From: Propionibacteriales bacterium
Lineage (GTDB): Bacteria; Actinomycetota; Actinomycetes; Propionibacteriales; Nocardioidaceae
Assembly (NCBI GenBank): GCA_026392455.1
Contig: JAPLCB010000010.1
Location: 124,001 to 188,000, forward strand
Length of the DNA: 64,000 nucleotides
Direction: 5' to 3'
This document shows, one piece after another, positions 56,880 through 64,000 of this stretch (its first letter is position 1; each line of letters opens with the position of its first letter). The position numbers were made by a program, and so were the translations under genes. The notes under the pieces were generated by a model that searched no databases, was not told the DNA's origin, and saw only the letters and a program-made list of their open reading frames with translations.

Positions 56880-57971
56880 ATGACCCTCGACATCGCGATC
56901 GTCCCCTCGGCCACCCCGCGCTCCGCTGCGCAGGTCGCTGAGATCCTGGCCGACCCTGGCTTCGGGACGTACTTCACCGATCACATGTTCACCGTCGAGT
57001 GGACGCCCGAGAAGGGCTGGCACGACGCCCGCATCACGGCGTACGGACCGCTCACCCTGGATCCGGCGACGGCGGTGCTGCACTACGCCCAGGAGACCTT
57101 CGAGGGGATGAAGGCCTACCGGCACACCGACGACTCGATCTGGACGTTCCGTCCCTACGAGAATGCCGGTCGGATGAAGCGGTCCTCGCACCGCTTGGCG
57201 CTGCCGGTCCTCGAGCCCGAGGACTTCGTCCAGGCTGTCGACGCGCTCGTCGAGGTCGACCAGCGATGGGTCCCGGAGTCAGGTTCGGAGAAGAGCCTGT
57301 ACATCCGTCCGTTCATGATCGCTACCGAGGCCTTCCTCGGGGTGCGTCCGTCCCAGCACGTCACCTTCATGGTGATCGCGTCCCCGGCCGGTGCGTACTT
57401 CAAGGGTGGCGTGAAGCCGCTGACGCTGTGGTTGACCGAGGAGTACACCCGGGCCGGCCGCGGCGGCATGGGGGCGGCCAAGACCGGCGGCAACTACGCC
57501 AGCTCGTTGGTCGCCCAGCAGGAAGCGATCGGCCAGGGCTGCGACCAGGTGGTCTTCCTCGACGCCCAGGAGGGCAGGTACGTCGAGGAGCTCGGCGGCA
57601 TGAACCTCTACTTCGTCTTCGCCGACGGCCACATCGTGACGCCGGAGACCGGGACGATCCTCGAGGGCATCACCCGCTCGGCGATCATCGACCTGGCCCG
57701 GAAGTCCGGCCGCACGGTGGACGAGCGCCGGTTCTCGATCGACGAGTGGCGCGACGGGGTCGCCTCGGGCGAGATCGTCGAGGTCTTCGCCTGCGGAACG
57801 GCCGCCGTGGTCACGCCGGTCGGCACCCTGAAGTGGGACGGTGGTCAGGTGCAGGGCTCGACCGAGACCGGTGCCTTCACCAGCGAGATCCGGCAGTCCC
57901 TGGTCGACATCCAGTACGGCCGGGCCGCCGACGAGTTCGACTGGATGCACCGGGTCACCACGACCGACTAG
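56880..57971 (+). CDS. ilvE: Branched-chain amino acid aminotransferase
   Basis: 363 residues. PLP-dependent class IV fold: ARITAYGPLTLDPATAVLHYAQETFEGMKAYR, split over two motifs, and the PLP Lys in AAKTGGNYASSLVAQ (near 201). EELGGMNLYFVF and TILEGITRSAII follow. Final step in valine, leucine and isoleucine synthesis. TAGCGT lies exactly 6 nt before the ATG. Its end overlaps the convergent patatin gene by 4 bp. Confidence 0.96.
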   Translation: MTLDIAIVPSATPRSAAQVAEILADPGFGTYFTDHMFTVEWTPEKGWHDARITAYGPLTLDPATAVLHYAQETFEGMKAYRHTDDSIWTFRPYENAGRMKRSSHRLALPVLEPEDFVQAVDALVEVDQRWVPESGSEKSLYIRPFMIATEAFLGVRPSQHVTFMVIASPAGAYFKGGVKPLTLWLTEEYTRAGRGGMGAAKTGGNYASSLVAQQEAIGQGCDQVVFLDAQEGRYVEELGGMNLYFVFADGHIVTPETGTILEGITRSAIIDLARKSGRTVDERRFSIDEWRDGVASGEIVEVFACGTAAVVTPVGTLKWDGGQVQGSTETGAFTSEIRQSLVDIQYGRAADEFDWMHRVTTTD

Positions 57972-58801
57972 CCGCGCTGGCCCCAGACCGCACCGACCTG
58001 GTCGGCGGCGAGCAGGCCCTGGCGCAGCCCTGCCTCGGCGGAGGCCCGGCGTCGCGCGGGATCCAGCGAGTTCGGCCCCATCGCATCGCGGGCCGGCTGG
58101 TCGGGGCTGACCGTCGTGTGCGCCCGGACGCCGGCGCGCGCCAGCTGCAGGTCGAGGTGGTGCTCCGGCGTGAGCGAGTCGGGCATCGGGGCGATCACCA
58201 CGGCGACGTCGGCCGCGCCGACCAGATCGGCGTTCGCCGGCGAACGCATCCCGCCGTCGACGTAGGTGGTCCCGCCGATGGTGACCGGTGGCCAGACCAG
58301 CGGAACGGCACAGCTCGCGGTGACCGCGTCGAGCAGCGAGACGCCCGAGGTCCGGTCGAACACCTCGAACCTGCCGTGGTCGACGTCGACCGCGGTGATC
58401 AGGAGATCGCGCTCGGGCCAGTCCGGATCGCCGATCCGCGAACGGATCACCTCGACCCGGGCCGGTGCGTCGCTGGTCCCGGTGCCACGGGCTGCCACCC
58501 CGATCCGCTTGAAGCGGGTCGGCTCGTCGGCCGGGCGCGACATCAGCAGCGCCAGCTTGATCATGGTGACCTCGTCGAGGTCGGCCGCGATCTCGTGGGT
58601 CGCGGGTTGCAGCTGCTCGTCGTACGCGTTGGTCACCGGCCCGAGGCGCAGCCGGGTCCCGACCACGGAGCCCGCTGAGGTGCCGATGACGGTGTCCGCG
58701 TCGCTCAGGTCGACCCCCGCGCGGCGCAGCCCCTCGAGCACCCCGAGCTCCCAGGCGACACCGGTGATGCCACCGCCTCCGAGGACCAGTGCTCGGACCA
58801 T
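57968..58801 (-). CDS. Patatin-like phospholipase family protein
   Basis: 277 residues. Oxyanion motif LVLGGGGITGVAWELG at the N-terminus, the catalytic Ser in GTSAGS (near 42) and the Asp in YVDGGMRSPAN (near 184). It is a cytosolic acyl hydrolase of the RssA/patatin type; substrate unknown. It is divergent from the cimA leader. Confidence 0.9.
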   Translation of the reverse strand: MVRALVLGGGGITGVAWELGVLEGLRRAGVDLSDADTVIGTSAGSVVGTRLRLGPVTNAYDEQLQPATHEIAADLDEVTMIKLALLMSRPADEPTRFKRIGVAARGTGTSDAPARVEVIRSRIGDPDWPERDLLITAVDVDHGRFEVFDRTSGVSLLDAVTASCAVPLVWPPVTIGGTTYVDGGMRSPANADLVGAADVAVVIAPMPDSLTPEHHLDLQLARAGVRAHTTVSPDQPARDAMGPNSLDPARRRASAEAGLRQGLLAADQVGAVWGQRG

Positions 58802-58852
58802 CTCAGGAGGCCTTCCGTGGAGCGGAACCGTCGGGTGTGGCAGACTCGGGCT

Positions 58853-58882
58853 GTGCCTTCAGCAAGCATCATTATTGCCTAG
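58853..58882 (+). CDS. cimA leader peptide
   Basis: Nine codons from a GTG: MPSASIIIA, with three consecutive Ile codons (ATC ATT ATT). CAGACT lies exactly 6 nt before the GTG, so the message is probably leaderless. The intrinsic terminator at 58909-58939 follows. The run of Ile codons fits sensing of the pathway end-product isoleucine. Confidence 0.8.
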   Translation: MPSASIIIA

Positions 58883-58907
58883 CGCGCCGGGACAGCCCCC
58901 GACGCGC
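58882..58907 (+). promoter_or_regulatory. Pause or pre-terminator hairpin in the cimA leader
   Basis: GCGCG (58882-58886) pairs with CGCGC (58903-58907), and CGGG (58888-58891) with CCCG (58898-58901). It starts in the leader stop codon, so a ribosome finishing or stalling at the Ile codons would alter it. Confidence 0.55.
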
Positions 58908-58908
58908 C

Positions 58909-58939
58909 AACCTCTCGTTCACCGGGAGGTTTTTTCTTT
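58909..58939 (+). terminator. cimA attenuator terminator
   Basis: AACCTCTCG (58909-58917) pairs with CGGGAGGTT (58923-58931) over nine positions including one G-U, loop TTCAC, then TTTTTTCTTT. It lies 27 bp after the leader stop and ends 25 bp before the cimA start. Confidence 0.88.
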
Positions 58940-58963
58940 GCTCGACCCACGAAGGATCCGACG

Positions 58964-60538
58964 ATGACCACGCCCGACGCGTTCCACGTCTACGACACCA
59001 CCCTGCGCGACGGCGCGCAGCAGGAGGGGCTCAACCTCTCGGTGGCGGACAAGCTCGCGATCGCTCGGCACATCGACGGTCTCGGGGTCGGCTTCATCGA
59101 GGGCGGTTGGCCCGGTGCGAACCCGAAGGACACCGAGTTCTTCGCCAAGGCTCGCGAGGAGCTGAAGCTCCAGAACGCCCAGCTCGCTGCGTTCGGTGCC
59201 ACCCGCCGGGCCGGGATCAGGGCCGCCGACGACCCGTTGATCGCGGCGCTCCGCGAATCCGGGGCCCCGGTGGTCACGCTGGTGGCCAAGTCCCACGATC
59301 GGCACGTCGAGCTGGCGCTGCGGACCACGCTGGAGGAGAACCTGGCGATGGTGCGGGACACCGTCGAGCACCTAACCGCCGAGGGGCAGCGGGTCTTTCT
59401 AGACGCTGAGCACTTCTTCAACGGCTACCGGGACAACCGCGCCTACGCTCTCGAGGTGCTGCGCACGGCCTTCGAGGCCGGCGCCGAGGTGGCCGCCCTC
59501 TGCGACACCAACGGCGGGATGCTGCCCTCCTGGGTCAGCGACGTCGTCGACGACGTGGTCTCCTCGACCGGCGGTCGGATCGGCATCCACGCCCACAACG
59601 ACACCGGGTGCGCGGTCGCCAACAGCCTGGCCGCGGTCGACGCCGGGGCGACGCACGTCCAGGGCTGCATCAACGGGTACGGCGAGCGCACCGGGAACGC
59701 CGACCTGATCAACGTGGTCGCCAACCTCGAGCTGAAGATGGACCGCAAGGTGCTGCCGGCCGGCCTGCTGCGCGACGCCACCCGGATCGCGCACGCCGTT
59801 GCCGAGGTCACCAACGTGCCGCCGTCGTCGCGGCAGCCGTACGTCGGGGTCTCCGCGTTCGCCCACAAGGCAGGCCTGCACGCCAGCGCCATCAAGGTCG
59901 ACCCGAACCTGTACCAGCACATGGAGCCCGAGGGCGTCGGCAACGACATGAGGCTGCTGGTCTCCGACATGGCCGGTCGGGCCTCGATCGAGCTCAAGGG
60001 ACGCGAGCTCGGCTTCGAGCTCGGTGCCGACGTGATCGTCGCGGTGACCGCGAGGGTCAAGGAGATGGAGCAACGGGGCTACACCTTCGACGCTGCAGAC
60101 GCGTCCTTCGAGCTGCTGCTCGCCGGCGAGGTCGCGGGCGTGCGGCCGTCGTACTTCGAGGTGGAGTCCTGGCGGGTGATCACCGACTCGGCACCGGGTG
60201 CCGAGGCCGGCTCCGAGGCCACGGTGAAGCTGATGGCCGGGGGAGAGCGCCTGGTGGTCACCGGGGAGGGCAACGGACCGGTCAACGCTCTGGACCACGC
60301 CCTGCGCCAGGCGATCGAGCAGCTGTACCCCGAGATCGTGAAGTTCGAGCTGATCGACTACAAGGTCCGCATCGTCGACCAGGGGCACGGCACCGACGCC
60401 ATCACCCGGGTGCTGATCGAGACCACCGACGGTCAGTCGTCGTGGGTCACCGTGGGGGTCGGGCACAACGTCATCGAGGCCTCGTGGGAGGCGCTCATCG
60501 ACGGTCTGACCTTCGGACTGCGCCGGCACGGGGCCTAG
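58964..60538 (+). CDS. cimA: Citramalate synthase
   Basis: 524 residues. HMG-CoA lyase-like TIM barrel: [19 protein letters not shown] (metal and acetyl-CoA/pyruvate site), [32 protein letters not shown] and [15 protein letters not shown]. The C-terminal LeuA-type allosteric domain spans about 390-524. The GWPGANPKD and [14 protein letters not shown] pattern is that of CimA rather than LeuA. Condenses pyruvate and acetyl-CoA to citramalate, giving 2-oxobutyrate for isoleucine without threonine. Controlled by an Ile leader and terminator. It overlaps arcC by 4 bp tail to tail. Confidence 0.93.
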   Translation: MTTPDAFHVYDTTLRDGAQQEGLNLSVADKLAIARHIDGLGVGFIEGGWPGANPKDTEFFAKAREELKLQNAQLAAFGATRRAGIRAADDPLIAALRESGAPVVTLVAKSHDRHVELALRTTLEENLAMVRDTVEHLTAEGQRVFLDAEHFFNGYRDNRAYALEVLRTAFEAGAEVAALCDTNGGMLPSWVSDVVDDVVSSTGGRIGIHAHNDTGCAVANSLAAVDAGATHVQGCINGYGERTGNADLINVVANLELKMDRKVLPAGLLRDATRIAHAVAEVTNVPPSSRQPYVGVSAFAHKAGLHASAIKVDPNLYQHMEPEGVGNDMRLLVSDMAGRASIELKGRELGFELGADVIVAVTARVKEMEQRGYTFDAADASFELLLAGEVAGVRPSYFEVESWRVITDSAPGAEAGSEATVKLMAGGERLVVTGEGNGPVNALDHALRQAIEQLYPEIVKFELIDYKVRIVDQGHGTDAITRVLIETTDGQSSWVTVGVGHNVIEASWEALIDGLTFGLRRHGA

Positions 60539-61455
60539 ACGATCCGGGTGCCGGCCGTCCCGGCGACCAGAGCGGCCAGGTCGTCGAGGGCACCGATGAC
60601 GGCGGGGCGTCCGGTCGTGCGGACGAACTGTGAGGCGGCCTTGATCTTCGGCCCCATCGACCCGGCGTCGAGCGCGAACGTGTCGAGCTCGTTCGGTGTG
60701 GACCGTTCCAGGCGTTGCCGGTCGGGCCCGGGCCAGCCGGTGTAGATCCCGTCGACGTCGGTGGCAATGACCAGGAGGTCGGCGCTGAGGTTGATGGCCA
60801 GCATCGCCGCGGTGGCGTCCTTGTCCACCACGGCCTCGACGCCGTGCAGGGTCCCGTCCGGGCCGAAGGCGGTCGGAATGCCGCCGCCACCCGCGCAGAC
60901 GACGATGGTGCCGGCTTCCAGGAGTTGTCGGATCGGCCGGATCTCGAAGATGCGACGTGGCTCGGGGCTGGCGACCACCCGTCGGTAGCCGTCACCGTCG
61001 GCGGCGATCGTCCAACCGGCCGAGGCGGCCAGCACCTCTGCGTGAGCGCGTGGGTAGACGGGGCCGATCGGTTTGGTCGGGGTTGCGAACGCAGGGTCCT
61101 CGGGGTCGACCTCGACCATCGTCAGGATCGTCGCCAACGGTTGGTCGGCCGGGAGCAGGTTTCCGAGCTCCTGCTCGATGACGTAGCCGATCATGGCTTC
61201 GGTCTGTGCCCCGAGCACGTCCAGTGGATACGCGGGGACCTCGACGTACGAGGCGGCCTGGAGGGCGAGGAGGCCAACCTGCGGGCCGTTGCCGTGGGCG
61301 ATCACGATCTCGTGGCTCCGGCCCTGGTCGACGACCTGGGCGATCCGGGCGATCTGGGCCGCCGCCTGCCGGATGTTCGCGCGCTGGTTCTCGGCGGTCA
61401 GGGGCTGGCCACGGCGCAGCAAGGCGTTGCCGCCGAGCGCGATGACCACCCTCAT
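60535..61455 (-). CDS. arcC: Carbamate kinase
   Basis: 306 residues. [18 protein letters not shown] at the N-terminus, [31 protein letters not shown] and [18 protein letters not shown] are the family motifs. Makes ATP from carbamoyl phosphate, or carbamoyl phosphate in reverse. Its ATG overlaps the upstream TetR stop. No arcA, arcB or arcD lies in the window, so the source of carbamoyl phosphate here is not shown. Confidence 0.94.
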   Translation of the reverse strand: MRVVIALGGNALLRRGQPLTAENQRANIRQAAAQIARIAQVVDQGRSHEIVIAHGNGPQVGLLALQAASYVEVPAYPLDVLGAQTEAMIGYVIEQELGNLLPADQPLATILTMVEVDPEDPAFATPTKPIGPVYPRAHAEVLAASAGWTIAADGDGYRRVVASPEPRRIFEIRPIRQLLEAGTIVVCAGGGGIPTAFGPDGTLHGVEAVVDKDATAAMLAINLSADLLVIATDVDGIYTGWPGPDRQRLERSTPNELDTFALDAGSMGPKIKAASQFVRTTGRPAVIGALDDLAALVAGTAGTRIV

Positions 61456-62066
61456 CGGCCGGGGGCTGGTGGACCGACCACCCGGTTCGCCAGGTCCTCC
61501 CAGCCGTCGCTGATCCGTTCCACGCTCATCTTCTCGATGGTCAGCTGCTGACGCAGGATCGGCACCTCCAGCGGCGCCAGCAGCGCGGTGGCGAGGAGGG
61601 GCACGTCGCCGCCCACGTCGAGCTGGCCGAGCAGGTAGCGCACGTGCGTGGCCGTGAAGGAGTACGCCGCGTAGCTCCGTCCGGTATCGGCACCTGACGC
61701 AGCGAGCAGCAGGTCCGCGTTGGTCAGGTTCGAGACCAGCCGGGCACGGCCGAACGCGAGCAGCCGTTCCCGGGGTGGCGCGCCCGGACCGAGCGGCGGC
61801 GGTCCGCTGATCACCGAGGCCTGGAACGCGGCCTCCGACTCGTCCAGCAACCGCGCCATCAGGCCGGCGCGGTTGCCGAACCGTCGGAAGACGGTGCCCT
61901 TGCCGACCCCGGCTGCATCGGCGACGGCGTCCATGGTGACCGCGTCGACCCCGCACCGGTCGATGAGCTGCTGGGCGGCGCACAGCACGGCATCCCGGTT
62001 CCGTGCGGCGTCGCTGCGCTCGCGCGGCTGCTGCCCGAGGATCGGGAGCAGCTCATAGTCGGTCAT
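61452..62066 (-). CDS. TetR-family regulator
   Basis: 204 residues. Helix-turn-helix at about 20-70 with [29 protein letters not shown]. Effector domain follows. TAGGTT lies exactly 6 nt before the ATG (leaderless). It is coupled to arcC by an ATGA overlap and divergent from an FMN reductase gene; the palindrome in between is the likely operator. Confidence 0.92.
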   Translation of the reverse strand: MTDYELLPILGQQPRERSDAARNRDAVLCAAQQLIDRCGVDAVTMDAVADAAGVGKGTVFRRFGNRAGLMARLLDESEAAFQASVISGPPPLGPGAPPRERLLAFGRARLVSNLTNADLLLAASGADTGRSYAAYSFTATHVRYLLGQLDVGGDVPLLATALLAPLEVPILRQQLTIEKMSVERISDGWEDLANRVVGPPAPGR

Positions 62067-62142
62067 GGACCCAACCTAATCTGCTCCGGAGCCTGCTCCG
62101 CCGCCCGGCAGCAGAAATTCTCGACCGGAGCGGGAATAGAAG

Positions 62143-62156
62143 CGGACCGCGGTCCG
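62143..62156. promoter_or_regulatory. TetR operator between regulator and FMN reductase
   Basis: CGGACCGCGGTCCG, a perfect 14-bp palindrome, 47 bp before the reductase start and 77 bp before the TetR start. Its position suits control of the reductase and perhaps of the regulator. Confidence 0.65.
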
Positions 62157-62202
62157 GTTATGTCTCCTGAAGCGTTCCCCCACACCTCAGGAGCTCAGTC
62201 CC

Positions 62203-62745
62203 ATGACCCACGTAGCCGTTCTCGTCGGCAGCCTCCGCGCCGACAGCGTCAACCGACAGGTAGCAGAGTCCCTCAAGGCCCAGGCCCCGGCCGGGGTCAC
62301 CATCGACATCGTCGAGGGGCTCGCGGACGTGCCGTTCTACAACGAGGACCTCGACGCCGGGGCAGCGCCGGCTGCTGCCACCGCCCTGCGCGAGCTGGTC
62401 GCCGGGTCCGACCGGGTGCTGGTGATCACCCCGGAGTACAACGCCACCATGCCCGCCGTGCTCAACAACGCGATCGACTGGCTGTCGCGGCCCTACGGCG
62501 CGGGCGCCATCGCCGGCAAGCCGTTCGGTGTCATCGGCGTCACCCCGACGCCGTACGGCGGCAAGTGGGCGCACGAGCACACGGCTCTGTCGGCGAAGAT
62601 CGCCGGTGCCGTGGTCCTCGAGGACGTCACCGTCTCGCAGACCTCGATCGACGTGGACGTCCTGAGCGACCCCGAGGTCCAGGGCCGGTTGCGCGCCGCG
62701 CTCGGCGCCCTGGTCGCGTACGTCCCGGACACCACCGCGGCCTGA
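62203..62745 (+). CDS. NADPH-dependent FMN reductase-like protein
   Basis: 180 residues. Flavodoxin-like: VAVLVGSLRADSVNRQVAESL (phosphate loop), FYNEDLD, and VITPEYNATMPAVLNNAIDWLSRP. Typical of quinone/azo/chromate reductases; substrate unknown. AGGAG lies nine bases before the ATG. The divergent TetR and the palindrome suggest induction by a small ligand such as a quinone. Confidence 0.92.
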   Translation: MTHVAVLVGSLRADSVNRQVAESLKAQAPAGVTIDIVEGLADVPFYNEDLDAGAAPAAATALRELVAGSDRVLVITPEYNATMPAVLNNAIDWLSRPYGAGAIAGKPFGVIGVTPTPYGGKWAHEHTALSAKIAGAVVLEDVTVSQTSIDVDVLSDPEVQGRLRAALGALVAYVPDTTAA

Positions 62746-62786
62746 GGTAACTGCCGGGGGACCGGGTCGGGCATAGCCTGCTCTGC

Positions 62787-64000
62787 ATGGCCGAGCTGCA
62801 CGACCTGACCGCCCTCGAGCAGGGCGCGGCGATCGCCGCGGGCGAGACGTCCGCAGCGGAGCTCGTCGAGCACTACCTCGAGCGCGCTGAGCGGCTGAAC
62901 CCGTCGCTCGGCGCGTTCGTCACGTTCACCGGCGAGCAGGCGCGCCAGCGCGCCAGGTCGGTCACCGCCGTCGGCCCGCTGGCCGGGGTTCCGACGGCGA
63001 TCAAGGACCTGAACGCGACCGCCGGTGTCCGCACCATGTTCGGATCCGCCCTGCTGCGCGACCACGTTCCGGACGAGAGTGACGAGGTGGTCCGACGGAT
63101 CGAGTCCGCCGGCCTGATCAGCCTGGGCAAGACCAACACCCCGGAGTTCGGCTCGCCCTGCTACACCGAGTCCGCGGTGGCGCCGCCGGCGGTCACTCCG
63201 TGGGACCTGACCCGGATGGCCGGAGGCTCCAGCGGAGGCGCCGCCGCGGCGGTCGCCGGCGGACTGGCGGCACTGGCCCAGGGTTCGGACGGGGGAGGGT
63301 CGATCAGGATCCCGGCGAGCTGCTGCGGGATCGTCGGGCTGAAGCCGAGCCGCGGCCGGGTTTCCGGGGCGCCGATGTACGGCGACGTTACCGGCCTGGC
63401 CACCAACGGCCCGCTCGCCCTGACGGTGCGGGACGCGGCCGCACTGCTGGACGTGATGGCCGGCCGAGCCGTCGGCGACCCGTTCTGGGCTCCTGCTGAG
63501 GCCGCCCCGTTCCTGGCCGCGTGCGAGGTCGGACCTGGCCGGTTGAAGGTCGCGCGGTTCGCCGTCCCGGTGATCGCCCAGACCGGGGTCGACCCCGAGT
63601 GCCTGGCGGCGTACGAAGCCGCGAGCACGTTGCTGGAGGGGCTCGGTCACCACGTCGTCGAGATCGACCCGCCGATGCCGCGGGAGGCGGTGACGACGTT
63701 CGAGACCTGTTGGGCCGTGCTGACCGGATTGTCGACGGCGGGCCTCGACGAGCCGTCCCGCCGCGAGCTGCAGCCCCTGACGCGCTGGCTGGGCGAGCGC
63801 GGCGAAGCGGTCAGCGGTCCCGCCTTCGGGCTGGCCCTCGGTGAGCTCCGCCGGATCGCGGCCCGGGCCCTGGCGGTGCTGGCGCCGTACGACGTCGTCC
63901 TGACGCCGACCCTGGCCCAGCCACCGCTCCCGGTGGGCGCCCTGCGCAACGACGACGACCCGGCCGCCGACTTCGAGGCCCAGAAACAGTTCACCCCGTG
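62787..64000 (+). CDS. Amidase-signature family protein, cut by window end
   Basis: 404 codons visible, no stop. Catalytic Lys in VPTAIKDLNAT, the Ser-rich loop MAGGSSGGAAAAVAGG and the Ser-Ser region GSDGGGSIRIPAS. Starts LHDLTALEQGAAIAAGETSA. Unlike gatA it stands alone, so it is more likely a stand-alone amidase than a tRNA amidotransferase. TAGCCT lies 7 nt before the ATG. Confidence 0.92.
   Translation, partial: MAELHDLTALEQGAAIAAGETSAAELVEHYLERAERLNPSLGAFVTFTGEQARQRARSVTAVGPLAGVPTAIKDLNATAGVRTMFGSALLRDHVPDESDEVVRRIESAGLISLGKTNTPEFGSPCYTESAVAPPAVTPWDLTRMAGGSSGGAAAAVAGGLAALAQGSDGGGSIRIPASCCGIVGLKPSRGRVSGAPMYGDVTGLATNGPLALTVRDAAALLDVMAGRAVGDPFWAPAEAAPFLAACEVGPGRLKVARFAVPVIAQTGVDPECLAAYEAASTLLEGLGHHVVEIDPPMPREAVTTFETCWAVLTGLSTAGLDEPSRRELQPLTRWLGERGEAVSGPAFGLALGELRRIAARALAVLAPYDVVLTPTLAQPPLPVGALRNDDDPAADFEAQKQFTP

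Overview
This window is high-GC, gene-dense bacterial DNA from an actinomycete. A Nocardioides-like member of the Propionibacteriales is my best guess, but that is inference. The grounds are the GC-rich codon use, many GTG starts, frequent four-base ATGA or GTGA gene overlaps, a mycobacterium-style SigK/RskA locus, gatCAB close to ligA, BCAA leader peptides of the actinobacterial kind, and a strong habit of leaderless starts (a TANNNT-like box 6-7 nt before the start codon in about 20 genes).

Layout. 1-6.8 kb (minus strand): a tightly overlapped SigK cluster, FAS1 lipoprotein > sigK > rskA > FAD oxidoreductase > DUF1365 > cyclopropane-fatty-acid-synthase-like methyltransferase (cut by the window start), with a membrane molybdopterin oxidoreductase upstream. 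Two similar CAATCC-N15-(C/G)CGAA(T/G) promoters are candidates for SigK control. 6.8-19.4 kb: MetE-like protein, a TetR/MFS efflux pair with a palindromic operator, two tandem secreted Ig-repeat proteins, a two-helix membrane protein and a hydrolase. 19.5-26.6 kb: ligA, a DinB/DUF664 protein, a short-chain dehydrogenase and gatCAB. 26.6-28.5 kb: a cobalamin riboswitch in front of a secreted alpha/alpha-toroid protein, which suggests a bacterial relative of transcobalamin/intrinsic factor. 28.5-33.9 kb: PQQ-type sugar dehydrogenase lipoprotein, hydrolase, beta-propeller protein, ilvD.

34-38.2 kb is accessory: a VOC-family gene whose 3' end is duplicated as a perfect 71-bp direct repeat flanking a 1.2-kb insert of different composition with one zinc-ribbon protein; an orphan SigK paralogue; a PPOX-like protein; and a gene broken by an in-frame TAG. 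39-42.7 kb: ilvB-ilvN-ilvC behind a leader peptide and attenuator. 42.8-48.6 kb: a SnoaL/NTF2-like gene under a KstR-type operator, an ABC exporter, SRPBCC and FrnE proteins, and argG under an inverted-repeat operator. 48.8-55.3 kb: serA, two GH16 glucanases, a MocR regulator divergent from a YczE-type membrane protein, and an O-methyltransferase. 55.4-60.5 kb: leuB, ilvE and cimA, with a Leu-Val-Val-Ile leader before leuB and an Ile-Ile-Ile leader plus terminator before cimA. 60.5-64 kb: carbamate kinase coupled to a TetR, an FMN reductase with a palindromic operator, and an amidase cut by the window end.

Together ilvD, ilvBNC, leuB, ilvE and cimA give most of branched-chain amino acid synthesis, including the citramalate entry to isoleucine. 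Three separate leader peptides indicate ribosome-sensed feedback at each block. No tRNA, rRNA, CRISPR array, transposase or integrase was seen.
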